Below, in pieces: positions 43,157-52,697 of a stretch of 64,000 bases of DNA; position 1 is the stretch's first letter, and each line of letters starts with the position of its first letter. The translations under genes were made by a program, and so were the position numbers. Source of the stretch: Kosmotoga olearia TBF 19.5.1 (GTDB lineage: Bacteria > Thermotogota > Thermotogae > Petrotogales > Kosmotogaceae); the NCBI RefSeq assembly GCF_000023325.1, contig NC_012785.1, forward strand, positions 1,612,001-1,676,000, read 5' to 3'. The notes beneath the pieces are model-generated. The model did not search any database. It was given only the letters and a program-made list of their open reading frames with translations, and was not told the DNA's origin.

Positions 43157-45436
43157 GTGGCCATATCGGGTTCCCCTCTTCTCGATACTTTCACCTATCA
43201 TACTGATTTCCCATTAACTCCGGGAGAAAGAGTTGTTGTTGATTTCGCAAATAGAAGTGTTGTGGCTTACGTGGTCGAGATCACAGATGAGCTTCCGGAA
43301 TTCGCCACAAAACCCGTTCTTCAAAAACTCGATGAGAAGCCCTTTCTAACTTCTAAAGACGTAGAATTGGCATTGAGGATAAGTGAGCGGTTTCTTTGTC
43401 CTGTTGGTAAGATCTTCGATCTTTTCTTTCCGCCAGGGAAGGTTATGAATGTAAAAAGTTTCGTCGTTCCGCAGTCTCAGGAGCTTCCCATAAAGGACAT
43501 AATACCGTTGACCGCGGCAAGGGAAAAATTTGGTGCTGTTACTATTGAAAACTGGAAAAAATCAAGGAAAATAAGGATAGTACACAGTTACGAGCAAAAA
43601 AAGACAAGAGTCCAAAAGAAGAAGTTCGTTAGGTTGCGTCTGTCTATTAAAGACTTAGAGAAAATAAAACTAACGGATCTTCAAAGGAAGGTCGTAGAGC
43701 ATCTGTTTTCCTTTGATGTTATTGAGGTTCGCGAACTGATTAAGAATCTTGACTTAAAGAGCATCTCACCCATTCAAACGTTGGAGAAGAAAGGCATTTT
43801 AGAGGTCTTTGAAGATGAGACTTACGAATTCAGTGACTGGACAATAGCTCCGATAGATGAATTAACCTCCGAACAAAGAAGGGTTTTAAATTCCATTGTG
43901 TACGATTTTAAAGGTGTTCATCTCATATATGGGCTTACGGGAACGGGAAAAACAGAAGTTTATTTCAAAGCAATGGAAAAGGTGTTAACTGAAGGTGCTC
44001 AGGTGCTTTATCTCGTTCCTGAAGTATCTCTGACACCGCAGCTTTTGGCCAGAGTTAAGGGAACATTTCCCGGTCGGGAGGTAAGGGTATACCACAGTTA
44101 TCTCAGTAAGGCTAAACGGCAGGGTATCTGGCTGGACGCTCACGAAGGTAACGTCGATATAATAATCGGTACGCGTAGCTCTATCTGGATACCTATGAGA
44201 AAGCTTGGACTGATAATTGTCGACGAGGAGCACGATGCCAGCTTCTATCAGCAGAGTTCGCCTCATTACGATGCCGTTGAAGTGGCTGTGGAAAAGGGGA
44301 AGCTTCACAACATCCCTATTATACTCGGTTCTGCAACCCCGAGAGTTACCCATTATTTTAGGGCCATCGAAGGCGAATACAAGCTGCATAAGCTCAAGCA
44401 CAGACCGGTTGGTAAATTACCATCACTTGAATTGATAGATATGAGAAAATCTAAAGGCTTTTATGTACTTTCTAAAAAAGCTCTGGAAGAGATAAAAGAA
44501 CTTCTCAAAGATGAGAAGCAGATTTTTGTTTTCGTTCATCGGAAAGGCTTTTCAAATTACGTGGTGTGTACCAATTGCGGAACGGTTATAAAATGCCCAA
44601 ATTGTGATATATCACTGACGTATCACCGCCACGGGAATATTCTCAAATGCCATTATTGTGGGTTTACTACCCCACCTTTCTCAAACTGCCCCAATTGTGG
44701 AAGTGCGGCATTATCAGCACGTGGTTTCGGAACCGAAAGGGTAGAGTATGAACTTAGGAATTTCTTTCCTTCGGTGAAGATTATAAGACTCGACAAAGAG
44801 ACGATAGAGAGTCCTTCGGATTATGAGAAAGCGCTTCGGATGATAGAACAGGAAGATGCTCAGGTGGTTGTTGGTACCAAGATGATCGCGAAGGGACTCG
44901 ATTTTCCAAAGGTGGGTTGTGTCATTGTAGTTGATTCAGACAGACTTATAAATCTTCCCAGGTACGATGCCACTGAAAACGCTTTTCAGTTGATTACACA
45001 GGCATCTGGAAGATCCGGCAGGGGTACCTTTGGGAAGACGCTCATACAATCTTTCAATCCAGATCATCCCGTCATACAAAACGCTGTAGAAAACGACTTT
45101 GAAAGGTTCTTTGAAACAGAAATAAAAACAAGGGAACTTTTGAAATATCCACCATTCTCGTATTTTGTAGAAATGATAGTCGAGCATGTAGACGAGAAAC
45201 GGTGCCAGAAAAAAGCGGAAGAAATCGCTGAACTTATTGGAAAAGAATTTTCTGAACAATTCTTCGAGATACATGGGCCTGTAGTACCGGTGATAAAGAA
45301 GTTCAAAGGACGCTTCAGAATGAAGATATTCCTTAAACTGAAACCTGAGGCATCAATGAAGGAACTCAGGGAATTGATAAAAAAACATTCCGCCCAGATC
45401 GACCTTGTCGTCGATGGTATAGGCGGAATGCTCTAG
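43157..45436 (+). CDS. priA: Primosomal replication restart helicase PriA
   Basis: A 3'-5' helicase that reloads DnaB at stalled forks. It has an N-terminal DNA-binding domain, Walker A GLTGTGKTE near 259-267, DEEHD near 355-359, and the paired zinc fingers CTNCG...CPNC...CHYCG...CPNCG near 471-515, ending in the C-terminal domain; 759 residues. The first standard start is GTG at 43157, but it has no ribosome site. The sequence upstream (IIFVKVAISG) resembles the normal PriA N-terminus and AGGGG at 43133-43137 fits an ATT or ATC start near 43142. Confidence 0.95.
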   Translation: MAISGSPLLDTFTYHTDFPLTPGERVVVDFANRSVVAYVVEITDELPEFATKPVLQKLDEKPFLTSKDVELALRISERFLCPVGKIFDLFFPPGKVMNVKSFVVPQSQELPIKDIIPLTAAREKFGAVTIENWKKSRKIRIVHSYEQKKTRVQKKKFVRLRLSIKDLEKIKLTDLQRKVVEHLFSFDVIEVRELIKNLDLKSISPIQTLEKKGILEVFEDETYEFSDWTIAPIDELTSEQRRVLNSIVYDFKGVHLIYGLTGTGKTEVYFKAMEKVLTEGAQVLYLVPEVSLTPQLLARVKGTFPGREVRVYHSYLSKAKRQGIWLDAHEGNVDIIIGTRSSIWIPMRKLGLIIVDEEHDASFYQQSSPHYDAVEVAVEKGKLHNIPIILGSATPRVTHYFRAIEGEYKLHKLKHRPVGKLPSLELIDMRKSKGFYVLSKKALEEIKELLKDEKQIFVFVHRKGFSNYVVCTNCGTVIKCPNCDISLTYHRHGNILKCHYCGFTTPPFSNCPNCGSAALSARGFGTERVEYELRNFFPSVKIIRLDKETIESPSDYEKALRMIEQEDAQVVVGTKMIAKGLDFPKVGCVIVVDSDRLINLPRYDATENAFQLITQASGRSGRGTFGKTLIQSFNPDHPVIQNAVENDFERFFETEIKTRELLKYPPFSYFVEMIVEHVDEKRCQKKAEEIAELIGKEFSEQFFEIHGPVVPVIKKFKGRFRMKIFLKLKPEASMKELRELIKKHSAQIDLVVDGIGGML

Positions 45437-45453
45437 AGAAAACCAGACTTCTA

Positions 45454-46659
45454 TTATCTTTTCAGTTCTCCAGGGAAGAAACAGGCGACCTTGTGGCCGT
45501 TTCCGACATCCTTCAATGGCGGTTCTTCCTTCGAACAAACTTCTTTTGCTATTGGACAGCGTGGGTGGAAACGGCAGCCACTGGGTGGATTTATAGGACT
45601 GGGGACATCGCCTTTGAGAATGATTCTCTTGCTCTTTTTCTCTGGATCGGGGATCGGTATTGCTGACATCAATGCTACAGTGTAAGGGTGCAAAGGATTT
45701 TCAAAGAGCTCTTTTTTGTCGGCGATCTCGACGATCTTTCCAAGGTACATAACAGCAACCCTTTTACTGACATGTTTAACAACAGCGAGATCGTGGGCGA
45801 TGAACAGATACGTCAAACCAAATTCTTTCTGCAAATCATTAAGCAGATTCAATATCTGAGCCTGTATTGAGACGTCAAGAGCGGAAACGGCCTCGTCTGC
45901 TACGATGAGCTTCGGATTGAGTATCAAGGCTCTAGCAATACCTATTCTTTGCCTTTGTCCTCCGCTGAATTCGTGAGGGAATCTTCCCATATGATCTGCT
46001 GAAAGCCCTACTTTTTTCAATATATCGGCAACTTTGTCCATGACTTCTGAGCGTGTCGCAAGGTGGTGAATGAGAGCGCCTTCGGCTATGATGTTCTTGA
46101 CTCTCATCCTGGGATTGAGTGAAGAAAATGGATCCTGAAAGATCATCTGGGCCTGGCGTCTGAATTTTTTTCGTTTCGCTTCCCTGGCACTCATCATGTC
46201 ACGAATGAAGGCCGAAGCGGATCCGTTGTGAACCTCGAAAAAAAGTTTAGCCATCTTGCGATCAAAGTCGTCTTCAATACTCTTGATAGCGGACTCAACT
46301 GAACCCGCGGCGTTTTTAAGGTCAAGAAAACGTTCCACATACATGCGTTTGAGATATGCCCTTGCTTTCATTATCGGAAGAAAATAATGGGTAGTATCCT
46401 CATCGTTCAGGATAATTCTTCCGGATGTGGGTTCGTAGAGCCTTAGAACGGTCATACCCGCTGTCGTCTTACCACATCCAGATTCGCCGACGAGCCCGAG
46501 GGTTTCCCGTTCATAAACCTCGAAACTAACATCATCAACAGCCTTAACCTGAGCAACCACACGTCGGAAAACACCCGCTTTTACCGGGAAATATTTGACT
46601 AGATTATCTATCCTGAGCAACGGTTTGGGGGTGTTTTTTGGGTTTGTCTGGTTATTCAT
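45454..46659 (-). CDS. oppF: Opp/Dpp-type ABC ATPase, OppF class (second operon)
   Basis: An importer ATPase of 401 residues, last gene of the second opp operon. Walker A is GESGCGKTT near 55, signature FSGGQRQR near 225, Walker B LIVADEAVSALD near 245 (DEA instead of the more common DEP), and the C-terminal CRFHPRCPIAKEVC. As in the first operon, a helical insert of about 70 residues lies between Walker A and the Q-loop (YLKRMYVERFLDLKN onward). It overlaps oppD by ATGA and ends 17 bases from the convergent priA. Confidence 0.92.
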   Translation of the reverse strand: MNNQTNPKNTPKPLLRIDNLVKYFPVKAGVFRRVVAQVKAVDDVSFEVYERETLGLVGESGCGKTTAGMTVLRLYEPTSGRIILNDEDTTHYFLPIMKARAYLKRMYVERFLDLKNAAGSVESAIKSIEDDFDRKMAKLFFEVHNGSASAFIRDMMSAREAKRKKFRRQAQMIFQDPFSSLNPRMRVKNIIAEGALIHHLATRSEVMDKVADILKKVGLSADHMGRFPHEFSGGQRQRIGIARALILNPKLIVADEAVSALDVSIQAQILNLLNDLQKEFGLTYLFIAHDLAVVKHVSKRVAVMYLGKIVEIADKKELFENPLHPYTVALMSAIPIPDPEKKSKRIILKGDVPSPINPPSGCRFHPRCPIAKEVCSKEEPPLKDVGNGHKVACFFPGELKR

Positions 46660-47669
46660 GCACCTTCACCTGCCCTTGCCACTTTGATCATTTCTTCGAG
46701 TTTATCTACGTGCCAGCAAGCTACTTTGTGACTGGATTCAATCTCTTCCAGTGGTGGTTCTTCTGTTCTACATTTTTCAGTAGCCAGTGCACAGCGGGTA
46801 TGGAATCTACATCCTTTGGGGAAATCCAGAGGATCCGGAACCACACCAGGAATATTGTAGAGAACCTCTTTATCTTCATCGAGTCTCGGTATTGCGTTCA
46901 TTAATCCCCATGTATATGGGTGCTTTGGATCTTTGAAGAGGGTGCGGATATCAGCGTATTCGACGACCTTTCCGGCGTACATAACAACGACTCTATCTGC
47001 CATTTCTGCGATAACACCGAGGTCATGGGTTATCATGATTATGGACATACCGTATTCTTTTTGCAGCTCTAGCATTAGCTCCAGTATCTGGGCTTGTATT
47101 GTAACATCAAGGGCGGTTGTTGGTTCATCGGCGAAAAGGATCGTAGGATTACAGGAAAGCGCCATGGCTATCATTGCCCTCTGTCTCATTCCACCAGACA
47201 GTTCATGGGGATATTCATCAACGCGTTTTTCCGGTTCGGGAATACCAACTTTTTTCAACATTTCGATGGCCATTTCTCTGGCCTTTTCCTTGTCGACGTC
47301 CTGGTGGAGTAGAATGGCTTCCATTATCTGGTCACCAACCGTGTACACAGGGTTCAAAGCGGTCATGGGTTCCTGGAAGATCATGGCCATATCGTTACCC
47401 CTGATCTTCCTCATTTCCTCTTCTGAAAGGTTCAGGAGGTTTTTGCCCTTAAAGTAGATCTCCCCACCGGCGATTTCGCCCTTTTCATCCAGTAGCCTCA
47501 TTATTGAAAGGGATGTGACGCTTTTACCGCAACCTGATTCGCCGACGATACCGAGTGTTTCACCCTGATACACCTCAAAACTGACTCCGTCAACGGCTTT
47601 AACGATACCGTCATCTGTATGGAAATAGGTTCTTAGATTTTTCACTTCGAGAACAGGTTTTTTCTCCAC
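46656..47669 (-). CDS. oppD: Opp/Dpp-type ABC ATPase, OppD class (second operon)
   Basis: The partner ATPase, 337 residues. Walker A is GESGCGKSV near 43, signature LSGGMRQR near 156, Walker B ILFADEPTTALD near 174, and the C-terminal CRFHTRCALATEKC motif contacts substrate-class permeases. GTG start at 47669 behind GGGGG. It follows oppC by 12 bases. Confidence 0.93.
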   Translation of the reverse strand: MEKKPVLEVKNLRTYFHTDDGIVKAVDGVSFEVYQGETLGIVGESGCGKSVTSLSIMRLLDEKGEIAGGEIYFKGKNLLNLSEEEMRKIRGNDMAMIFQEPMTALNPVYTVGDQIMEAILLHQDVDKEKAREMAIEMLKKVGIPEPEKRVDEYPHELSGGMRQRAMIAMALSCNPTILFADEPTTALDVTIQAQILELMLELQKEYGMSIIMITHDLGVIAEMADRVVVMYAGKVVEYADIRTLFKDPKHPYTWGLMNAIPRLDEDKEVLYNIPGVVPDPLDFPKGCRFHTRCALATEKCRTEEPPLEEIESSHKVACWHVDKLEEMIKVARAGEGA

Positions 47670-47681
47670 TTTTGAACCCCC

Positions 47682-48566
47682 TTAACTTCTCAATCTCGGG
47701 TCGAAGATGTCTCTCAAAGCATCGCCAACAAGGTTCCACGCGAGAACGAATAAGACCATGGCGATACCGGGGAACACAATTGCAAACCATGATTGGTCTA
47801 ACATGGTCATCCAGTTTCTGGAATAACTCAGTATGGTACCCCAATCTGCGTAGCCAGGTTCAGCACCAACACCAAGGAAGCTGAGTGCAGCGGCAGTAAT
47901 AACGTATGATCCCATTCTCATTGACATCTGAACGACGACCGGAAAAATAGTATTCGGGAGAATATGTTTAACGATAATCAGCCAATCCTTTTGGCCGAGA
48001 GCGCGTGCGGCAAGGACATATTGTTCTTCACGTGCCTGAAGGATGTTACCCCTTATGAGCCTGGCGGTGGCCATCCAACCAAAAGCGACAAGTGCTACCA
48101 TCACTTTATCCAGACCTTTTCCGAGTATAGTTGTCAGAACCATTGCGGCAACCAGGAAGGGGATTGACATGAATATATCAACGATTCTCATCAATATTTC
48201 ATCAACCCAGCCTCCAAAATATGCTGAAATCGAACCAACGAAGATACCGATAAGGGTTGCCAGACCGGCAACGGTGAGGCCGAGTCTAAAAGCAGTGCGC
48301 GTTCCCCAGACGACTCCATAGAAAATATCTCTTCCACCGATCACCCCGAAGGGATGTTCGGAACTTGGTGCGATGGGTCGCGATGTCCACGCAACCCGGG
48401 GCATCTGGTAATTATCACCTGTTGGATTGGTCCCAGCGATTTTGGGAGCGAAGATAGCCACGATTATGAAGAATATGAGCAGAGATGCGCCAAGAACGGC
48501 TGTCCCGTTGGTCCAGAATTTCTTCATCATCTTTTGAAAATCACTTTTTCTCTTTCTTTCAGACAT
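47682..48566 (-). CDS. oppC: Opp/Dpp-type ABC permease, OppC class (second operon)
   Basis: A membrane subunit of normal size (294 residues), with the OppC N-terminus (KMMKKFWTNGTAVLGASLLIFF) and the EAA loop QYVLAARALGQ near 185-195. It lacks the extra domain of the OppC in the first operon. ATG at 48566 is preferred to GTG at 48572 for spacing to GAGGGGG. It follows oppB by 13 bases. Confidence 0.92.
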   Translation of the reverse strand: MSERKRKSDFQKMMKKFWTNGTAVLGASLLIFFIIVAIFAPKIAGTNPTGDNYQMPRVAWTSRPIAPSSEHPFGVIGGRDIFYGVVWGTRTAFRLGLTVAGLATLIGIFVGSISAYFGGWVDEILMRIVDIFMSIPFLVAAMVLTTILGKGLDKVMVALVAFGWMATARLIRGNILQAREEQYVLAARALGQKDWLIIVKHILPNTIFPVVVQMSMRMGSYVITAAALSFLGVGAEPGYADWGTILSYSRNWMTMLDQSWFAIVFPGIAMVLFVLAWNLVGDALRDIFDPRLRS

Positions 48567-48579
48567 CAGCACAACCCCC

Positions 48580-49614
48580 TCACTGTAACCTGATTCTGGG
48601 ATCGATGATTGCGTAGCTTACGTCGACGATTAAGTTACCGATGACTAGCAAGAATGAGAAGAACAACGCACCACCGATGATAGACCAGTAATCCAATTGA
48701 GTAGCTGCATCAGCGAGGAAGCGGCCGATTCCGGATCTGCTGTAAACTGACTCTATGATAACAGTTCCGGAAAGTAATCCTATGACTGTACCTCCCGCGA
48801 CGGTAACAACGGGAATGAGGGCGTTTCTTTTGGCGTGCTTGTTTATGACTATTTTTTCTGGAACCCCCTTTGCCCTTGCAGTTCTTATGTAATCCTTTCT
48901 CAGTACCTCAAGCATACTGGAACGGGTTATTCTCAACAGATACGCCCACCAGAGATATGCCAGGGTGATCACCGGAAGGATCATATGCCTCAGAGCATCC
49001 AAAAAGACGTCAAAACGCCCATTGAGCAGTGCATCAAAGGTTGGCATATGGGTTATTGTGTGCCATTCGGCGCTTCGCATAACAAGGTCATATTCCGGGC
49101 TTACCATGCCTGGTGGGAACCACCCCAGTTTCGCATAGAAAATCCACAGTAGCAGCAACCCGAAAACAAAATCCGGGAGAGACCAACCTATAAGGGCGAA
49201 TACCCTTATAAATTGGTCTATGAATTTGTTGTGGTTTACTGCTGAAATCACCCCCAGAGAGATTGCTACAAGGACTACCGGAATAAAGGCGTATATAGCC
49301 AGTTCAAAGGTGTAAGTGAATCTTTCAGCTATCGCTTTTGCAACCGGTTCTTTCCCGACAAGGGAATAGCCCATATCGCCTCTTACAACATTCCAGAGCC
49401 ATTTAGCGTACATTACAGGCATTGGCTGATCGAGCCCGTATTTGCGGATTAACCTCTGGGCGGCATCAGGGGTTTTTAAGGCTTCTGGGCTCTTAACGTA
49501 AGATGCGAGAAGACGTTCGGGGCCCAGGGCCCAGATCATCGCGAAAATGATGAGTGTTACACCAATTAGAATCAAAGGAAGCAAAAGCAACCTTCTTATG
49601 ATGTACGCGGTCAC
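48580..49614 (-). CDS. oppB: Opp/Dpp-type ABC permease, OppB class (second operon)
   Basis: A membrane subunit of 344 residues, starting MTAYIIRRLLLLPLILIGV, the typical OppB first helix. The EAA loop is DYIRTARAKGVPE near 240. GTG at 49614. It is separated from the binding-protein gene by 139 bases with a strong hairpin. In sequence it is only distantly like the OppB at 7167, so the two operons are not a recent duplication. Confidence 0.92.
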   Translation of the reverse strand: MTAYIIRRLLLLPLILIGVTLIIFAMIWALGPERLLASYVKSPEALKTPDAAQRLIRKYGLDQPMPVMYAKWLWNVVRGDMGYSLVGKEPVAKAIAERFTYTFELAIYAFIPVVLVAISLGVISAVNHNKFIDQFIRVFALIGWSLPDFVFGLLLLWIFYAKLGWFPPGMVSPEYDLVMRSAEWHTITHMPTFDALLNGRFDVFLDALRHMILPVITLAYLWWAYLLRITRSSMLEVLRKDYIRTARAKGVPEKIVINKHAKRNALIPVVTVAGGTVIGLLSGTVIIESVYSRSGIGRFLADAATQLDYWSIIGGALFFSFLLVIGNLIVDVSYAIIDPRIRLQ

Positions 49615-49695
49615 CTGTGTATCACTCCTTCGGCATAAAAAAATTTGAGATTTAAGAAACTAATTAAATTATACATGAGGAAAGAAAAAGATAAA

Positions 49696-49725
49696 AGAGG
49701 CCAGGGTTAACAAACCCTGGCCTCT
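49696..49725 (-). terminator. Intercistronic terminator between binding protein and oppB
   Basis: AGAGGCCAGGGTT pairs perfectly with AACCCTGGCCTCT (13 bp, 4-base loop); on the minus strand TTTTATCTTTTTC follows. It is strong enough to end most transcripts after the binding-protein gene, with read-through feeding the permease genes. Confidence 0.85.
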
Positions 49726-49753
49726 AAAGTGAAATTACTTGAAGATTTGCTTA

Positions 49754-51592
49754 TTATTCTTCCTTGGAGAGTTCGTAGTAATTGGCACCAGATCTCAACG
49801 GATGTGGATACCAGCCTTTGACCCAGGTTCTCTCTACGTGGAATCCGAGAGGCATGTAGAGAGGAACACCAACAGCATTTTCGATAACGATCTTCTGAAC
49901 TTTTATGTAGAGTTCTTCACGTTTCTTCGGATCGATCTCCTTAACAGCCTGGAATATGAGAGGATCCAGGTATTTTTCAGCGAATTCAAGGAAGGGTTTA
50001 CCCTGTCTGGAAGCGTAAACACCCTTCGTGGAGTAGTAGGTCGCTATGAAGTTGTGTGGATCAGGATAGTCGGCAAGCCATCCGATTATGAATGCAGGCA
50101 TGTAACCCGCTCTCTGAGCCTTCAGGTAGGTCGGCCACTGGACACCCTGAACCTCAATCTTGAACTTAGGATTGATGGATTCGATGAAGAATTTCAGCAT
50201 TTCAGCGGCTGTTTGTCTGGCTTCGTTACCGGTGTTGTAAAGAAGTGTGAGTTTGAACCCTTTCTTCCAGAGTTCTCCGTTGAAGGCTTTCTTGAATTCT
50301 TCAGTGGCTTTTTGCAAGTTGAACTCGGGCACCGGAAGCGTAGGATCGAATCCTAAGTAGCCTTCGGGGAGGTCGGTCGGAACAAGCTTACCGAGTCCAT
50401 TGAGAACCTCGTTTATGAATACTTCACCATTGTAACAGTATGCAAATGCCTTTCTAACATGCACATCGCTGAAGAAGTTAAGCGGTATACCATTTCCGTC
50501 GAGTTTTCCGCTTCCGACGTATTCACTGCCTTCCCTGACTTCCCAGTTAAAGTGGAGGGAAGCGATGACGGATGTTGGGTATCCTTCAATAACCCTGACA
50601 CCGGGGAGATTTATAACCTGATCCCTGTATTGTGCAGGGACATAGACCATATCAGCGTCTCCAGCCTCAAGCATGGCTTTTCTGGTGGAGTATTCGTCGA
50701 TACCCCAGATGATGACTGTCTTTAGCTTGGCGGGACCTCTCCAGTATTCGTCATATCTTTCGAGGATAACCTTCTGTTGTGCACGATCCCATTCGACGAG
50801 CTTGAATGGACCGGAACCGGCTTCAGCAGAATGCAGTGGGGTTTCTTCAGGCTGGAGGTCATGCCATTTCCACCAACCGTCGGCATTTCCGTCCCAGGTA
50901 CCGTTGGCCTTTGCCCATTCAGAATCAAGAACGGCGCTCCAACCGGCATAGTGGGAGATTATCCACATGAACGGTGCAAATGGAGCGTGAAGTGTAAATA
51001 TAACGTTATCGCCTTCGACCTCAACCAGAGGATCGATGACTTCGTTGTAGAAAGCGATGAGCTTTGCCTTTGCCTCTTCAGAGGTTGGTTCTCTATTCTC
51101 ATCTACAGCCTCGGAGTAGGGCATGCCAGCGTAAGCCTCGAACCAGTCTTCGAGACACTGGTAATCCCCACCGGAAAGGGCCTCGATGATCATCCACATT
51201 GGTCCTCCAGCAGGATCAAAGAGGATACCTCTTTCAAAACTGTACTCGACATCGTAAGGTGTGAGTTCTCTACCTGTGTGGAACTTGATGCCTTTTCTTA
51301 TCGGGAATATGTACTTTGTACCGCCATCCTGAATGAGACCGTTTTCGATAGACGGTACTTCCGTGGCGATCATGGGTTCAAATTCAGTAACTGAGTCACC
51401 TTTGTACTTTATAAGGTTATCATAAACGTTAAGGATGACTCCTCCGCCAGCGGTTTCATAACAATAATGTGGATCGAGCGTTTCAGGCTCACCGATGGTC
51501 AGTGTAATGAATGTGTCGGGATTCTTGACTTCGGCGAGACCGACGATCGCAACCAAAAGAACTGCGAGTGTAAGCAAAAATGCTTTCCTCAC
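49754..51592 (-). CDS. ABC importer substrate-binding protein, family 5 (second operon)
   Basis: A family 5 binding protein of 612 residues, first gene of the second opp operon. The signal peptide MRKAFLLTLAVLLVAIVGLA has no lipobox. LTIGEPETLDPHYCYE near 31-46, FPIRKGIKFHTGRELTPYDVEYSFERG near 95-120 (read in parts) and VRKAFAYCYNGEVF near 370 are family features. GTG start at 51592 behind AGGGGGTG. Peptide or sugar binding cannot be decided from the sequence. Confidence 0.92.
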   Translation of the reverse strand: MRKAFLLTLAVLLVAIVGLAEVKNPDTFITLTIGEPETLDPHYCYETAGGGVILNVYDNLIKYKGDSVTEFEPMIATEVPSIENGLIQDGGTKYIFPIRKGIKFHTGRELTPYDVEYSFERGILFDPAGGPMWMIIEALSGGDYQCLEDWFEAYAGMPYSEAVDENREPTSEEAKAKLIAFYNEVIDPLVEVEGDNVIFTLHAPFAPFMWIISHYAGWSAVLDSEWAKANGTWDGNADGWWKWHDLQPEETPLHSAEAGSGPFKLVEWDRAQQKVILERYDEYWRGPAKLKTVIIWGIDEYSTRKAMLEAGDADMVYVPAQYRDQVINLPGVRVIEGYPTSVIASLHFNWEVREGSEYVGSGKLDGNGIPLNFFSDVHVRKAFAYCYNGEVFINEVLNGLGKLVPTDLPEGYLGFDPTLPVPEFNLQKATEEFKKAFNGELWKKGFKLTLLYNTGNEARQTAAEMLKFFIESINPKFKIEVQGVQWPTYLKAQRAGYMPAFIIGWLADYPDPHNFIATYYSTKGVYASRQGKPFLEFAEKYLDPLIFQAVKEIDPKKREELYIKVQKIVIENAVGVPLYMPLGFHVERTWVKGWYPHPLRSGANYYELSKEE

Positions 51593-51632
51593 AACAACAC
51601 CCCCTTATACAAAGTTGATTGACACCATAGGT

Positions 51633-51660
51633 ATTATATCGCATTGTCCTTCAAATTCAA
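51633..51660 (-). promoter_or_regulatory. Promoter of the second opp operon
   Basis: On the minus strand TTGAAT (51655-51660) and TATAAT (51633-51638) are 16 bases apart, 41 bases before the binding-protein start. Confidence 0.7.
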
Positions 51661-51719
51661 AACTTCATGATGATGATCATCTTGCTCTTTACGTCGTGCG
51701 GTTGAAAGGCTCAAAAACC

Positions 51720-52697
51720 TCAGGATCCTTTTTCGTAAGGAATACCATCGGCTGCAGGCGGGCGGGTCTTACCGATGAATCCGCCTACCACAATGAGCGT
51801 AACCACAAAGGGAATCATGTTGAAAAGAGGTTTCACAGTCGCGGAAACGGAAACGATTGAACTACTCTGAAGCTGGAGGTTCATGGCTTCAGCAGCACCG
51901 AAGAGAAGAGAAGCTCCGAGTGCTCCCAGAGGATTCCAGTTTCCGAGAATCATCGCCGCCAGAGCTATAAAACCACGACCACGAACCATGTTTTCGCCAA
52001 AGCTTCCAACATCTCCAATAGATAGGAAAGCTCCACCCAAACTTGCAAACAGACCGCTCATCAAAACACCAAAATATCTTATGCCGTACACGTTTATACC
52101 CAGAGTATCCGCTGCTTCGGGATTCTCACCAACGGCTCTCATCCTCAATCCAAGAGGAGTACGGTACATGATGAACCAGCTAACAAAAACGGAGAGCAAA
52201 GCAATGTAAACAAAGGGGCTGAGTTCACCAAAGATTTCACCGAGGAAGGTTCCCTTTTTGAAAAAGGGAATGGAAAATTCACTTATTTTAGCTACCGGGT
52301 CAGTTCGTCCTTCATGTCCAAAAATAGGTTTCATTAGGAATGAGGTTAATCCCTGGGCGATTATTATCAGAGCGGTTGCACTGACTATCTGGTTTGCTGC
52401 CCAGCGAATACTGGCCCACGCATGCAACCACGCAAAGCCAAGGCCAACAATTGCAGCTGCGAGAACGCCTATCCAGGGCAGCGTAACACCAAAAGCCTGT
52501 TGTATAACATAGGTTACCGTTATGGAAGTAAAGGCTCCCATTAACATGATACCTTCAAGTGCTATGTTGGTAACGCCGGTTGATTCGCTGTAAACCCCTC
52601 CCAGAGAAGCAAATATCAATGGGGTAGCAGACAATAACGTAAGCTTGTAGAAAAGTGGATTTATCAGAATCGCGAATATAGCTTCAAGCCAACTCAT
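51720..52697 (-). CDS. Nucleoside ABC transporter permease, YufQ/NupQ-like
   Basis: A multi-pass membrane subunit of 325 residues of the BmpA-type (CUT2-like) nucleoside importer. GVYSESTGVTNIALEGIMLMGAF near 31-53 (read in parts), LRMRAVGENPEAADTLGIN near 180-198 and GDVGSFGENMVRGRGFIALAAMI near 230 are diagnostic of this permease group. It overlaps the preceding permease by ATGA and is the last gene of the run that starts with rex. Confidence 0.9.
   Translation of the reverse strand: MSWLEAIFAILINPLFYKLTLLSATPLIFASLGGVYSESTGVTNIALEGIMLMGAFTSITVTYVIQQAFGVTLPWIGVLAAAIVGLGFAWLHAWASIRWAANQIVSATALIIIAQGLTSFLMKPIFGHEGRTDPVAKISEFSIPFFKKGTFLGEIFGELSPFVYIALLSVFVSWFIMYRTPLGLRMRAVGENPEAADTLGINVYGIRYFGVLMSGLFASLGGAFLSIGDVGSFGENMVRGRGFIALAAMILGNWNPLGALGASLLFGAAEAMNLQLQSSSIVSVSATVKPLFNMIPFVVTLIVVGGFIGKTRPPAADGIPYEKGS

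Noticed and set aside
50777-51394. Plus-strand frame of 205 codons opposite the second binding protein
   Set aside because: Same reason: it mirrors a well-supported gene and has no start context.
5500-51592. Recent duplication of one opp operon
   Set aside because: Gene order differs (binding protein third versus first), and OppB, OppC and the binding proteins are only distantly alike.
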